Shown here piece by piece: positions 33,600-46,758 of a DNA stretch of 64,000 nt. Numbering within the stretch: the stretch's first letter is position 1; every line of letters begins with the position of its first letter. Origin of the DNA: Punica granatum (lineage: Eukaryota > Streptophyta > Magnoliopsida > Myrtales > Lythraceae); assembly GCF_007655135.1 (NCBI RefSeq), contig NC_045129.1, forward strand, positions 31,187,122-31,251,121, written 5' to 3'. Below the pieces are notes generated by a model that searched no databases, had not been told where the DNA came from, and saw only the letters and a list, made by a program, of their open reading frames with translations. A program made the position numbers and the translations under genes.

Positions 33600-36009
33600 A
33601 TGGAGGCAGCTCTTGCCGCCATAGCTGCCCACACAGTAGCCCTCGCCTCGCCCCCTCCCTTCCAACCTCTCCTCTTCCCTCTCTCCACCACCCCCATTCC
33701 CACTCTCCAATCCGCCTTCCGAGACGCCTCCCTCAAGCCCGTCCGCCCCTATTCCCTCTCCCTCTCCCTGTCGGCAGCCCCCAATCCCCTCACAGCCATC
33801 GCCGTCACCAAGAAGGCCGTCGCTGTCCTCAAGGGCAACTCCAGTGTGCAGGGCACTATCACCCTCACTCAGAAAGACAACGGTCTGTGAACATTGTATG
33901 GTCTGAAATGTCATCGACATCTTTAGCTAACAGTAAAATAATGTATCTAATATGTTAAGTTGCTTATATGTATAGCTCATCATTTTTTGATGGAAAGCTC
34001 GCCCCGGGGTTCGTTTACTTTACTATGATTGATCGAATCGGTTGAGTTGTTAAGTTGGGGTATTTGGAAGTGCTAAAGGGAAGTTCGTGGAGTGTGTCCT
34101 CTGTAGATTGGGAACAGGGATTTCGATCTTGACATTGAATAATTGATTGTGAATAATGCTAGAGCTTTTCCGTAATATGTTCAGTGAACAGTTTGCTATT
34201 TTTGAATGAAGTTGTCTTATTGGAAACTATCAGTAATCATCACAGCGATGATAATTCTACAGCACTGTGTGTTATTTCATGTCGCATAGGTCCAACAACT
34301 GTCAATGTTCGTGTGACCGGGCTAGCTCCGGGGCCTCACGGGTTCCACTTGGTGAGTTGTTCTTCATTTGTGCTTCCGTATCCATACCTGAACACATCAC
34401 CGGTTCCTCAACAGCATAGTAGTCATTGTTCCATTTTCTTCCTTGTAGCACGAGTATGGGGACACGACCAATGGGTGCATTTCAACAGGTAGAAGACAGT
34501 GATTATCTCTTGTTTGTGGTACCTTTAGTGAAACTGTGGATCTACCTTTAGTCCGTTTGAGAACGGTATTATGGAATTTGGGTCATTTTCTTTCCCCTAA
34601 TCTTAGGAGCACACTTCAATCCCAATAATATGAAACACGGAGCTCCTGAGGACAGAGTCCGACATGCGGGTGACCTGGGAAACATAGTTGCCAATGCTGA
34701 TGGTATCCTTTTCTCTGTTCCTTCCCCTGCTTTTCTGCTTTCCCTTGTTTCCTTCCCTTGGTAAAGTATATGTAATATTTTCGTCGTTTGCAATATAGGC
34801 GTGGCAGAAGCAACCATAGTTGATAACCAGGTAGCTTATTAGAAACCTCAAACTTTCTTTTGCTTGTGTTTGAATGAATCTTTCCCACATGGGTATGTTT
34901 CGTCTTCACGGCTGGAATCTCTTTAAGCGTCTTGTTGAAATGCAGATACCCCTGAGCGGTCCCAATGCGGTTATTGGAAGAGCTTTGGTTGTTCACGAAC
35001 TTGAGGATGACCTTGGAAAGGGCAAGTGGTTCAAGTATTTTACATTTTGTCAAAGTTCTTGTCTATGTCACATGTGGCTTCCAGAGGCGAACCAATGCTA
35101 GGCCTTTTTTCGCTGTTGAATGAACTCACGCGTTTGGGAATATGCAACAAAATGTGATCTCATTTGGTTTTCCAAACAAGGATTGGGTACTCCATCGGAA
35201 TTTTTTTTTTCAATAAGCAGGGAAAATGACATCACAAAAGTTCTAAATTAGTGTCCAAGGAACAAAGAATTGAAACTTTACGATTTGCAGGACTAATCGG
35301 GTTATAAGGGAGACTCAACGTTCCTGTTATGTCACGTTCTTAATTTTAGCAGCCTGCGAAAGTTAAATACAAGTTGGTGCTTTGGTAATTCACGGATCTG
35401 CAAATCAATAGTAAAAAGACTCTTTCCAAGCGGGGTTTTAGCATACTGAGATGGATAACATTCTTCTCGCTGGAGTTCTGTCGTCCTACTGGCTTGTTCA
35501 TTTTCCGTGATTTTTCTCGGAGACATTAAAAAGGGCAAATATTTTGCAGGTGGGCAAGAGCTAAGCTTGACAACTGGTAACGCGGGTGGGAGACTGGCAT
35601 GTGGTAGGGCTTACTTTTCATCTTCTATCAATAATTTCTATTCAAGCGCTTGCAGATTTGATTGTTTCACCTCTTAAAAATGCTATGAGTCATTTGCTCA
35701 CCGAACACCTCCGGATGGAGATGCTTAATCTTGCCAAACTCACTCAAAGACTTTCTTGGGTCGCATACACCATGCTATAAAGATCTGAATATACTGCTAC
35801 TTGCAATAGAGCATATATATGTGCAGAAACAATTAACAAAGAAAATCTTCATCGAGTGAAAAGCATGTACGTTTTCTATAAGGTGATTCTATTATCGTTT
35901 ATAGTCACGAGACGATTCCAACATACTGCTATCTTTGTCCCTAAAATTATTCTAAAGTTACTTTTACATATCTAATATTGTAGGTGTTGTTGGTCTGACT
36001 CCAGTATGA
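33600..36009 (+). CDS. CSD2: Chloroplast Cu/Zn superoxide dismutase, eight exons
   Basis: Exons are 33600-33882, 34290-34351, 34449-34488, 34607-34702, 34799-34830, 34946-35021, 35550-35603 and 35984-36009; 222 residues. Residues 1 to ~68 are a Ser/Pro/Ala-rich stroma-targeting peptide. The mature part starts near [13 protein letters not shown]. All metal ligands are present: copper His114, His116, His131, His188; zinc His131, His139, His148, Asp151; disulfide Cys125-Cys214. It converts superoxide to peroxide and oxygen in the plastid. Intron 6 starts with GC (GGAAAGG|GCAAGT), the only non-GT donor in the gene; the reading frame requires it. A conserved miR398 site lies in exon 4. Start 33600 is the first ATG giving the transit peptide; the upstream frame extension is leader. 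A long solo LTR lies ~120 bases past the stop. Confidence 0.96.
34665..34686 (+). promoter_or_regulatory. miR398 target site in CSD2 exon 4
   Basis: TGCGGGTGACCTGGGAAACA plus TA, over codons for HAGDLGNI, is the arrangement known for plant CSD2 mRNAs as a miR398 cleavage site. Copper-starved plants use it to lower Cu/Zn SOD. The pairing is inferred from the known site, not computed. Confidence 0.7.
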
Positions 36010-36129
36010 GCTCTTGCATTGGGATCAGCTGCTTTGCAGGAGAAGCGACGTTCATCTGTCTGTATTTCTATGTATGAAGTATGGTCTTCTTCCTGGGCTT
36101 AACGTAACATGTGGTTACTGAGGATATCT

Positions 36130-37967
36130 TCTTAGAAATAGGAGCACGTGCGCAGCGAAAACTATAAAATTGGTAAAAATTAAATTTTTATTATATGCTC
36201 AATTTTAATTAAAACCTAGATATTATATCTCGACATGAAATATCACCTTCTAACGAATAGACAATGAGACATAATGAATCCACAAGTAAAATTACTACCT
36301 TTGTATTTACTCTTGTCGGATTCAGCTTGTTTCAATCGATTAATGGAACCATTCAATTGTCTGGTCTCTAGCTCGTCCACACGAACGTGCCACCGCCAAG
36401 GATAGCTTCCTCTTGATCCATCCACTCCGATCTAGATCACAAACTCGAGCGGAATCGCCACGGAAGGTGAAGATCGCATCAAGGTAGTCTCGGAAAACAC
36501 CAGTTCACAAAAACAAGGTCGGGATGGCCTCCGATCGGTGAAGCTAGGGGTGTGGTTGAGCTGGGAGGTCTTGACCGAGCCACTCTTCTTCTCTCTCTTT
36601 TCGAGTCTTGAGAATAAACGACATACTCAAGGTTAATCATAAGACACTATATCTATATATGAATTCTTAGATTTACCTTAGGGATATAATTGCAATTATT
36701 AACTAATCTATATTAAATTAATTAGTTACAATTATTCCTTGCACTATAAATGACTTGCCCTTCAAGTATGAAAGAAAAATCACCTTTGTTAGTGACGCAA
36801 GTTTCCACTTATATATAATCTATTAATAAAAACTTTCCAAATAAGGAAACTCTTGTATTTTCTAAATTAGATTTAGCTTGACAATTAATTCCTAATCAAC
36901 TTCTTTAACTAGAATTAATTATTTTCTTGGCTTAAACACGCTCAATGTGTGTAACTAACTAGGTTCATTATTAAGTGGCAATGGGATCATAATATCAACT
37001 TGTTTGACATTATCATAAACTTTTTTCGTAACCAAAAGCATAATTCTCAAAATGTCATCGGCTCCCAAATTTCATGAGTGACACCTAGCAGCATTTCATG
37101 ACAATCCAAATAGTAACAAATGAATTAAAACATTCTAATGAACCTTTGACCGTATACGCCATGCACTGAGTCTCTTCGCTACAAGATCCTGATCTAGCCA
37201 AGGTCACGATAAATGTCAAACCCTTTAGCCGACCATATGGATCCTCTTGTTTCATTATTGGGTCTGTAGAATTTAAACAAAAACTCTTTTCTATTCAAGT
37301 CTACGTATCTCGGCCGAGGATTTTTCGATCCATAATAAAACTCATAATCATAGGACATTTTTCCCGCTTACTCAGGTTAGTGAATTTCGTCTTGATCAGA
37401 CACCTACCTCCAAGTATAACTAACTAGGACCACCATCTGCCGAATATTCAGGTTGAGCACAAATATATTAGTAGTAGCAAATCCAAATTACACATACATG
37501 GATAGTGTTTCATCTCAAGTCTAAGGACTATATGCGTTGATACGATCTAGATAATATTCATTGACATTAGTAAATTACCATGTGAATATTATCTAAACGT
37601 CACGTTCGACTACTTATCATATAAGCATTCACATGTTTGTCATGACAATAGTTGTCAAATAGCGCGAGACTCACTACTCCATCTTCATTAGTATCTATAT
37701 ATTAATCATGGATACAAATAGTGGTGACGATCTATCCAGAAAGATAATGTCCAGTTAAGTCTCATACGATCATGAATAGTTTAAGAAATTCTTATCGAAA
37801 TACTATGTCACTCATATTCTTAATTCTTTAAGAATGAATCATTCATAAAATATCTTAATGACTTTATTCTAATAAACACGGACAATAAATGAATAATAGA
37901 ATAAAATTTATTACCATAAAAGGAATTATCCGAATACATAAACTGTCTTTAGGGCATATCACTAACA
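36130..37967 (-). mobile_element. Long solo LTR, copia-like, with 5-bp target duplication
   Basis: On the minus strand it begins TGTTAGTGATATGCCCTAAA and ends with CGCTGCGCACGTGCTCC then CTATTTCTAAGA, text typical of plant copia LTR ends. The plus-strand left end TCTTAG is TGTTAG with one change, matching CTAACA at the right. TATCT (36125-36129) and TATCC (37968-37972) are a near-exact 5-bp duplication. No primer site or pol frame lies inside, so this is one LTR of about 1.84 kb. The minus-strand frame at 37864-38214 spans its edge and is not a gene. Confidence 0.6.
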
Positions 37968-37972
37968 TATCC

Positions 37973-40900
37973 AAGACATGCTTTGATCTGCCTTTTATGT
38001 TTTGGGTACTTTGATTCCATAGAACTCGATCATGGCGTATCTCGTGATCCGAATGCAATATCCTCTTCTGTCTCCTTATCTTCCCTGTTTTCTTAATGTT
38101 TAAAATTCGATCAATGAGTTTAGTCTGTATGTTTGTCCAGATGGATTGCTCGGGCCAAGAGCAATGAGCGATGAATTTCCTAGTCCCACATTTTACTGTT
38201 ACAACTTCGTGCAACTAAAGTGTTGATCTTAGCGCACATTTCTTGCTCCAGTCACAAACTACATACTGCATCATTAACCTTTGCTATATCACAACAAAAG
38301 CACAAAACTCGTGAAACTCAAGTGATTCCTAACGATTCACGTAATGACATATGGTCTATTGATGACTCCGTTGTCCAGACATACCAGCAAGATCTATTGC
38401 TTCAAGCTGCTTCTTTTGGTGGTGGAGTGGAGTGATATAGAAGGCAACTGGGAGTTGTGACGAGGAGAGCAAGCTTTACAAGTGAAATAAATGGCTGCAG
38501 TTGGTGTGAAGTCTTTATTGTTCGTTAAAAAGAGATGTGAAGTTCTCTTAGTCTCTTTATCATCTTTAATTATGTTTGCATTTAGGTCCAACTCCCCAAG
38601 TGGTTCTCCACTCCACTACTCCACCACCCATATCTATTATATTAATATAATATTCATCATAAATGTTACAATATTTTCATAGAAGATGACCTTGGATAAA
38701 AAATAGATATTATTTTTAAAAAATAAAGAAACAAATTTATTAAAGAATTAGGGAAAGAATCATAAAGATTTGATTTAAATAGTTTAATACTTAGTTCCCT
38801 ATAATAAAGTTTTAGATTTGAATCTTGTGAATAGAAAAGATTCTTGATTAATATAGATTTACCATTAGTGAACCGACCCAACTTGAACTAGAATAGTCAA
38901 GTTTGGTTGGGTTTTCAATACAATTGTCCACACCAAAAAAAAAATAGACAAAGAAAAACCCATTTTAGATCCATTAACTTTCATATGTGGCGCTCACTAC
39001 TCCATTCTATCTAAGTGGCGATTTCTACATGCATATGGGACAAAAAGTGAGAAAGCTAATTATACGGATATTTTAAGGAACCAATTCTATTTTTTTTTTT
39101 TTCAATCGCTAGATCATTTTTTTTTTGTGGATTCATAGTATAAAAAAAAATTGATCTTACGATTACGGAAATCTCAAAGCGTCCCTCGCGGGAAATAATA
39201 GAATGTTCCATGACTTATTCTGTTGAATTTCAAATTGCAATGCTATTAGTTATTTGTGGATCAATTTTTTTTATTTTTTTTTAAAGAAACATATTGTTCA
39301 TTCCCTTAGCGGATGTGCAGGGGAGGTTTCATGTCATCCTTTCACTATCCCAAGATTTGAAAGGATATACCAACCAAATATAATATATATATATATATGG
39401 AATTAATAGATGTAATTGTTTTAATTAATACAACGTGAGAGAAAAATGTCTCTGCAGTTTGCTTGCTCTGTTTCACTTTCACCGACGTTATTGATTTTTC
39501 CTTTATTTTGGTACGACCTAATGACTCCTGGGGCTGCCCTACTTCAAAATTTACCAGGAGAAAGTAATTATCGTAAATGTGCTGAGTTCATTACAAATTA
39601 TTGGCACGTACTGTTTAATCGTCACATACACCAAGGATGATTTAATGAAAACTTTGGAGCGGGCTAGCCGGTTTTCAGTCTGGAAGTGCCATTTTCCGGT
39701 TACATGGAATCCCGAGCCATTTCGCTTCATGTCATCTTGCGAATAACATCAAACCTCAACATTTTTAGAATGTAGAAGTGCTAGGAATGAATTCATTGGA
39801 TTTGGATGTATTACCTACTTTCAATTCAATGAAAATTTAAAATTTATTAAATGTTCGCTCTGATATGTAAGCTTCGGAATATATGGAGAGTGAGTTGTGA
39901 GGATATATTTTCTTTTTTTCTTTTTCTTTTTCTTTTTCTCTTTGTGTCGTTTCTTTAAATAAAAGATAAATAAATAAATGAATAAAGCAAGGCATTTCAC
40001 ATTCATTTCATTGTCAAAGGGACAGTTAGCTCACTGACAACCAAGAAAAATAGTAGGCGGGAGGCCGAGTGAGTTGGGTTCTCTGTTTGTTCACTGACAA
40101 CCAAGAAAAATTCCTCAAAACTATATTAAATTAGGTTATCTGGGAAAGAAAAAGAGCGCTCTCCTCCCGTGCTCTATCGAAGCTTCTTCTTTTTTTTTTA
40201 CCGTGCTATTCAAAAATTTAATTGAGTCAAATTAATTCAGTTCAACTAATCGATTCAATATGAAGATAAAACTTTCCCAATGTAGATTTTCTTCAAAACT
40301 CGAATCTCTGCCTTACTTAAGGGGAACAAACGTCGAACCGCTTAAATCAACTTATATTGAAGCATTCTTTTTCCGTGAAATATCGATAGATTATTACATG
40401 CTCTGAATGAATATCATTCAAGCTATCACGCTCCGTCTAATGCGTAAAAGAAAACATATCCAGGAATAGACTCATCGTATGAACTTGAGCGGTTCCATAT
40501 ACACGCCGAGTCCACCTCAGGACTTCTTTGATTCCGTCATACCGAACGTGACCATAAACTTATGTCGACGAGTCTACGGTTAATTACGTGTGTACATGTG
40601 TATAATAATATGTCATGGCTTTTAGTTGGAACTAACTGAACGTGCTTTCCGTAGCAAGTCATGAGTGAGTGGCTCAGAAGCGGCTCTTGTGAGTGACGTG
40701 TGAGGTGTGGAGTGGGGGGAAAGAGACAGAGTGGAGTGAGTGTTAAGTTCACTTTGCTTTGCTCTGCCCCTCCTAACTGTTTTCTGGGTGAGACTTCTGT
40801 TTTCAACCCCCACTCTCACCTGCCCGGGGAGTGAGTTCCACGCGCTCACCATCGCTTGCTTCTCTATCGACACTCCCAATAGGTCCTCGAGATGGGAAAA

Positions 40901-43900
40901 AAAACTCCCGTACTATAGGTAAAATTTTCAAAAATCAATAGACGTATTTACGCTTGGCGGACCACGCGAGTGTGTATTATCAATCACGATCACAGTCACG
41001 TCAATTGCAAGGAAGTTCGAATTTTACGAATTTATCAATGTTTTAACATGTTCAAATTCTCTATAAGCATAATAAGGAGAATGTTTGACAAAGGGGATCG
41101 ATGCCGCAACCAAACCATCTCTTTTTTTTTTTTTAAGATACGTGTTTGACAAAGGGGGATCGACCCAACAGCCAAACCATCCAATTTTTCACCTCGAGGA
41201 GCAAAATATTATTATAGTCATCGAGGCATAATCATACAAGAGATCCGATCTAAATGCTCTTTTTCGATAGGCAAAGTTTCTAAATTTAGAGTAGGGGAAA
41301 AGAAATCAAATGGAATTGTTCGCCAAATTTTTATAGTACTCAAAGTTGATTATTATATTGCTTTTTTTTTTTACAAATTACAAAGGAGGTCATGCGCATT
41401 AATACAAAAAAAATGAAAAGTTAAACAAATTCCACGGATGATCGATGAGAGTTGAACATGATAAAATTTCTTAATCCTTAAAACCACGACGCGTATCTCT
41501 ACACCTAGACATCTTTTTATCTCTCTTGATTATATAATTTGCTTTATCCGTATGGGCATATGGCTGCCTAAAGGGAAAACATAAATAGCAAGCATCTGTG
41601 CTCTGCAGCAGCAGCTGCGGCGGCTGCTTATGCGTCACATTAGTGGGAAAGCACCTTTCTTGGTTACGTGGCTCGCACGCCTCACCTCATCTCCCCAATA
41701 TATCTACCTTTCGCTCCACTCCCCCTAATTCATTGAACTTAGGCACGCCCCCATACGTAGAAAATTTTTGTAGCACATACGTACACACACATCATGTAAT
41801 TTAATATGCAACTCCAACGCTTGAATTCACAATCGTTGTTGCCCAAGTACATATGTCATAAGATATACTCGTGAGTTCCGGGATCATCTGTTAATGAGTT
41901 GTCTCTCTTGATGAAAGGAACGTTGCAAGATCTCGATATGTCCATTTCAGTCTAGCTTGAACGTGCAAATACAACCATCGTGCTAGATGTGTTCCTATAG
42001 ACTTACAAAATGCTTGCTTTCTACGACACGGGGTATCCTCATCGCGAAGAAAAACCCTATGTGAGAACAAGCATATGTGTGTAAGATAGTGTCACCTAAT
42101 AAAAAAATTCACTCAAATAGGAAGTTTGGAGTTTAATGAACTGTATTTTTTTTTTTCCGATTACAATGAAGATTCTTTGGTCTAGTATAATGAAATATAA
42201 ATCTTAAATAGCCAATAAAGGGATAAGAATAGTCTCATGATGAGCATCGAACCTGAAATCCATTAATTACTAAGTGAAAATGTGTGTTACTGTACTACAC
42301 TCTTTTTTATAGTGAACTTTACCTTACTACTGGATAGTTTCTGGCTATATGTTTGGAAGTGATAGGTAGATTTCTCTCTTAAAATAAACATTTATTTATT
42401 TATTTAATATATTATATTGAGGATTTTTTTTCTCGTGTACTCTTTTTCAGTTTGTTGAGGATGATTTTAATCAGGACATCTACCTTGATTGGGATTGTAC
42501 AACTTCAATATGTGACTATGTATATTACCCCTTAACGCAGCAAGCAAGAGACTGCTAGTCTAATTCGATGAAAAGGATCACCAAAAGATTTCCTTGAGTT
42601 TATCATTATCATATGATGATGATCTCCCAATTGATTTTGATGTAAGTCTAATTACTGATGAAATCAATTATATATAATTTCAATTATAAATCATCACTTT
42701 TATCATTGCTACCCTCGCTAATATACATCTTCTTTGGGTAGATCATCACCCCCGACTTTGAAAAGCTACACTCTTTTCTTTTCAATTATCCCGTATACCT
42801 TAGAATATCTACTTTCAGTGAACCTTCATGCATACCAATTTGTTCAGTAACAAAGTTTTCCAGTCAAGCACTGTAATTTGTAAGACAACAATGCGTATGA
42901 GACACTGATAATGTTCATAAATCAATCCGGCGTGTCAAAGAATCTCAATTGCTGCGGGAATCCGAACTAGCGAGATGTATATGTAGAGGAGAAAAGAACC
43001 ATGTAGGCCTCGTGCTTGCTTTAGGTCATTCTATATGCCTTGCTTAAAGATGTCAATTAAGTGTGGAGTGAGCCTACACTCAAAATCAAGTATGCATATA
43101 TAAACATATATATATATATATGGATATATATTATATCCTTAAAAAAATAAAATAAAATAAAGGCTTAGGCTTCATAAGGGTTGCCTAAATGAAGATGCCA
43201 AACCTTATGGATTATTAATTAAATGCGGACACATACATTATGCAATATTTCAACGCATCTATATTAAGAATCCCAATAATGCAGCTGATCACTAATCATT
43301 GAAAAGGATGCCACGCTTATAATTAGGGGGAGAGTTTACTTATATTGATTAGAACCCATTAATCAAGACAATTAATTCCAAAGATGATCGATCATTGCTC
43401 ATGGATAGCATGACCTCTCAAAGCCGTTGGATCGGATTGATCTTTCGATTGGGGTCAAACCCCCACATGATCCCGCGAAGTTCTCGCAAGATACAAACAA
43501 TTAAGTTATATATGTGATCACTAATATATGGTGCTATCTTAATTATTCTAACCACTAAGTAAATTCTTATGATTTTTCTAGCTACAAGAATAGCTAGATT
43601 CATTGTTGACAAGTACCAGAAAATTCGTATGTTACATGATGTTTATTTGCTAACGACACGATCTCTAATTGCAAAAATATTTTGCAGATGGGGTAGAATC
43701 ATCACGTTATTGATTCTGAAGTTATAATACATAACGAAATATCGTATCCTAAAACGAATCTTCTGCAGTTGATATTAGTTAGTAACATTAGGTAGAGCGT
43801 CACTGGTTTTAGGATTGTACGTAAGATTTATTATTGCTCATATTTGACTGCAATATTAGATATTATATGTATACACACACATACATATCGCATGCCACAT

Positions 43901-45668
43901 TGGGTTGATATGGTTTTACACAAGACCTTATTTTTGGGGAATGGGCGGATCCTCATAGGGAAAGAAGAATACGGTGACACTTTCAAACGCAACTAGTGAC
44001 ATTAAGACCAGCCTTTCTTTAGCTGTTCCCAACTGCAAACATACAAAACTTTCAGTTACCCTTCTTTTTGGCGTGAACTCCGGTATTCGAAAGCCCAATT
44101 GAGACTCGATTAATCTAGTCGAGTCGAGCCAGCCCACTAAGAAATAAAGCTCTTCCAGCATGAGTTTTCTACATTCACAAGAACTTGAATCCAAGATCTC
44201 TTTCAAGCGCAACAAGTTTCAAACCGCTTTAATCAAACCATATTAGTTTTCAATTACCCTTTTTTGGCGTATTGAATTTGTAACAATTTATATATTTTTT
44301 AATTATCAGCCAGACGGTGCTAGAGCCAGCTTGTGTGCATATAGTTGAATTGATCCACTTTTGCTTCGAGTCGAAAGCATACTATCCGCGCTTAGCATAA
44401 TAGACTCCACCGGCTTGGTCATAAGGGACTGTGAAAATTGGTGGTGGTTATGAAACTTGCACCTGCTCAAACCATTGAAATCTATACTTAACCGGCTCAA
44501 AATTTAATGTATAGTGGACTGAACTTTGATATGAAATCAATATATTCTGTATTTGAGTATCGTCAGTTAGACATCTCATGCTCTTTTATTTTTCCTTACT
44601 ATCTATTATGCCTATGCACTTAAAAATAAGAAGTATAGGGGGAAAAAAAATCTATAAGCTTATATATCAAAATATCCGGTATTGCCCTGGTATGCAATTT
44701 TCCTACCTCCTTGTCCCTTCCCTTTATTTACATTTTCAGTTGTCATCTATGAAAGGACCCTTAGTATTTTCATCCAAATTAGGTTAATGGGCTTGGTCTA
44801 TTGATTGGAGATAGTTTTCAGCTAATAGCTCATAAATCTTCAAGGTAACTAATCAATATAATTTAGTCAACTGTGCCACCAAATCATATGTTTCTCTGTT
44901 CCATCAAGAATTAATGAAAACAAATTAGGTGGCGCGAAATAAATAATTTTCGGATAATAATTATTTCAAGGAAGGTGTTTTTTTTTTTTGGCAGTTGATT
45001 ATGATATATAGGCAAATGTGTCCTATGTATGCGATTCAGAACGGTTATATTTATATGTATCATATCATGATCAAGATCGGTGAGTTGGAGAGGCAAATAA
45101 CATATATTTCTTTCTTGTTCACATTAGTATGTAATATCGAAATAAAAAATTCAACAATATTATTTCACCCAAAAAAAAAATTTAAGTCAAAAGAACAAAG
45201 ACTGAAGCATGAATTTACAATTATATATAGTCGGCTGTAATTAACAGAAAATTGAGAGAAATTATGTCATCAACGCGCGTCTCCACGAGCAACGCAGAAG
45301 CGCGTTGGTTAAAATATTAGGAACTCCACAAAAGGGTTAATTGGGAGGACATTAGAAACTCCAAAAGAAAAATAAATAAAAGCCTTAACGAATTGATTTT
45401 GTGATTCAATATCTTTCTAGTTAAGTAAAGTTTGAGTTTTGAATGTAAAAAAATTCATGATTGGAAAAACTTTACTCATAATAGACCGACTTAACTCGAA
45501 TTTGGACTAGTCGGTATGAATTTCTGAATAACATGATGCACAAAAAAAAACAAAACGTTAAAAATATTTTTTTTTTAAAAGAGTTCTGGTGACAGACTAA
45601 CACTCGGAAATGTTAATACATTCACGGACGGCCATTGACTCTCTCCTCCTCTTCCCTCCGCCACTTAA
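37973..45668. other. 7.7 kb without a recognisable gene
   Basis: An open frame at 38223-38435 (ending QDLLLQAASFGGGVE) has fairly protein-like composition but no ATG and no family I know. Short frames at 39446, 40537-40879 and 41598 are also unassigned. The stretch 41590-41800 is GC-richer with CAGCAGCAGCTGCGGCGGC. Diverged copies of the short repeat described at 7490-7810 lie at about 40240-40370, 44070-44250 and 45400-45530. (TA)n and poly-T runs are frequent. Confidence 0.35.
42146..42300 (-). mobile_element. SINE-like copy, family 2
   Basis: The poly-T left edge (42146-42156) is the tail of a minus-strand copy. Read on the minus strand the head is GTGTAGTACAGTAACACAC, then a B-box-like CAGGTTCGATGCTCATC. 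It aligns with 30446-30600 and more loosely with 62284-62436. Confidence 0.5.
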
Positions 45669-45676
45669 TATAAATA
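45669..45676 (+). promoter_or_regulatory. TATA box of the zinc finger gene
   Basis: TATAAATA, 141 bases before the ATG at 45817, followed by a CT-rich leader with CTCTACACTC. Confidence 0.65.
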
Positions 45677-45816
45677 CACTCTTTGCTGCAATTCACTCTC
45701 TACACTCGATCGATCTAAACACTTCTCCTCACTCTCTCCCTTTTTCACCTCTTAATCGTCCCCTCTTCGATTTGTATTACGCAATCGGTTACACGGGTCG
45801 AACCTTGTAGTGTCTT

Positions 45817-46758
45817 ATGGGTGGTCTCGAGGCGGAGGAGCGGCCGTTGGCAGGGGTTGCAGACGATGGTTCTTTGATGATCATCAAGGGCAAGCGCACG
45901 AAGCGCCCCAGGACACCGTCCGCGTGCGGTGGTGGTAGCATAACTGCAGCGTCAAGTTCATCGACCAGTGGCGGCAGCGGAGGCGGAGATTGTGATTTAT
46001 ATCCATCGTCGTCCTCCGGGACGATGTTGGAGAGCACTGAGGAGAAGGACATGGCTTACTGCCTGATTTTGCTCGCTCAGGGCCCCCGGAGGCAGAGAGA
46101 CGAGGACCAAGCCGACGCCAAAATGGAAAGTGATGAGTTTTCGGGGAGTAGTAAGAAGTTCTCCGAGGTGGCCACCACGGGCGGCGCTTCCTCTAGGGCG
46201 GGCTTCTACGTGTACGAGTGCAAGACGTGCAGCCGGACTTTCCCTTCGTTCCAGGCCCTCGGTGGCCACCGGGCCAGCCACAAGAAGCCCAGGCCAGCGG
46301 AGGACCCAAAGAAGTCCCCCACTGAACCGAACTCTGATGAAGACGAAGAAGTAGGGCAATTCCGTAAAATCACCATCAGCCCGCCACTCAGCTCCTCCAT
46401 CCCTAACTTCCCGAGCAAATTACTGCAAGCTAGCAAGCCAAAGATCCACGAGTGCTCGATATGCGGATCAGAGTTCTCGTCAGGCCAAGCCCTCGGTGGT
46501 CACATGAGGCGGCACAGGGCTGTGGCGGCCCCGCCCACCACGAGCGGCCACGCGACTATGATTGATTCTGTAATCACCGACCACTACAGTCACGGCCCTC
46601 GCATAGTCGGTGAAAACACCTCACGGCCAGGTGCAGTCCTATCACTAGACCTCAATCTCCCGGCACCAGAGGATGACCCGAAGTTCCAATTCGCACCAGC
46701 TCCGGCACAGAAGCCACTTTTGTTCTCCGGGCCGGCCCTGGTGGATTGCCACTATTAA
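45817..46758 (+). CDS. ZAT-type C2H2 zinc finger repressor, intronless
   Basis: A single 313-residue frame, intronless as is usual for the C1-2i family. There are two plant-type fingers with QALGGH: Cys135/Cys138/His151/His155 and Cys213/Cys216/His229/His233. The N-terminal basic KGKRTKRPR (24-32) is a likely nuclear signal. EEKDMAYCLILLAQG (75-89) is the L-box that follows it in the ZAT family. The C-terminal LSLDLNLPAPEDD (275-287) is an EAR repression motif of the DLNLP type. Family members (ZAT5, ZAT10, ZAT12 relatives) are stress-induced nuclear repressors; the order of motifs is closest to ZAT5, but orthology is not claimed. The gene is very GC-rich, producing long shadow frames on the other strand. 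Nothing is broken. Confidence 0.94.
   Translation: MGGLEAEERPLAGVADDGSLMIIKGKRTKRPRTPSACGGGSITAASSSSTSGGSGGGDCDLYPSSSSGTMLESTEEKDMAYCLILLAQGPRRQRDEDQADAKMESDEFSGSSKKFSEVATTGGASSRAGFYVYECKTCSRTFPSFQALGGHRASHKKPRPAEDPKKSPTEPNSDEDEEVGQFRKITISPPLSSSIPNFPSKLLQASKPKIHECSICGSEFSSGQALGGHMRRHRAVAAPPTTSGHATMIDSVITDHYSHGPRIVGENTSRPGAVLSLDLNLPAPEDDPKFQFAPAPAQKPLLFSGPALVDCHY

Noticed and set aside
33468..33920. 150-codon Gly/Glu-rich frame antisense to CSD2 exon 1
   Set aside because: Shadow of the Ser/Pro-rich transit-peptide exon.
40640..40890. Possible microRNA precursor or small gene in a GC-richer stretch
   Set aside because: No known mature miRNA sequence was recognised and no stable hairpin could be confirmed by eye.
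45997..46436. Minus-strand frames opposite the zinc finger gene
   Set aside because: Shadows of a GC-rich intronless gene.
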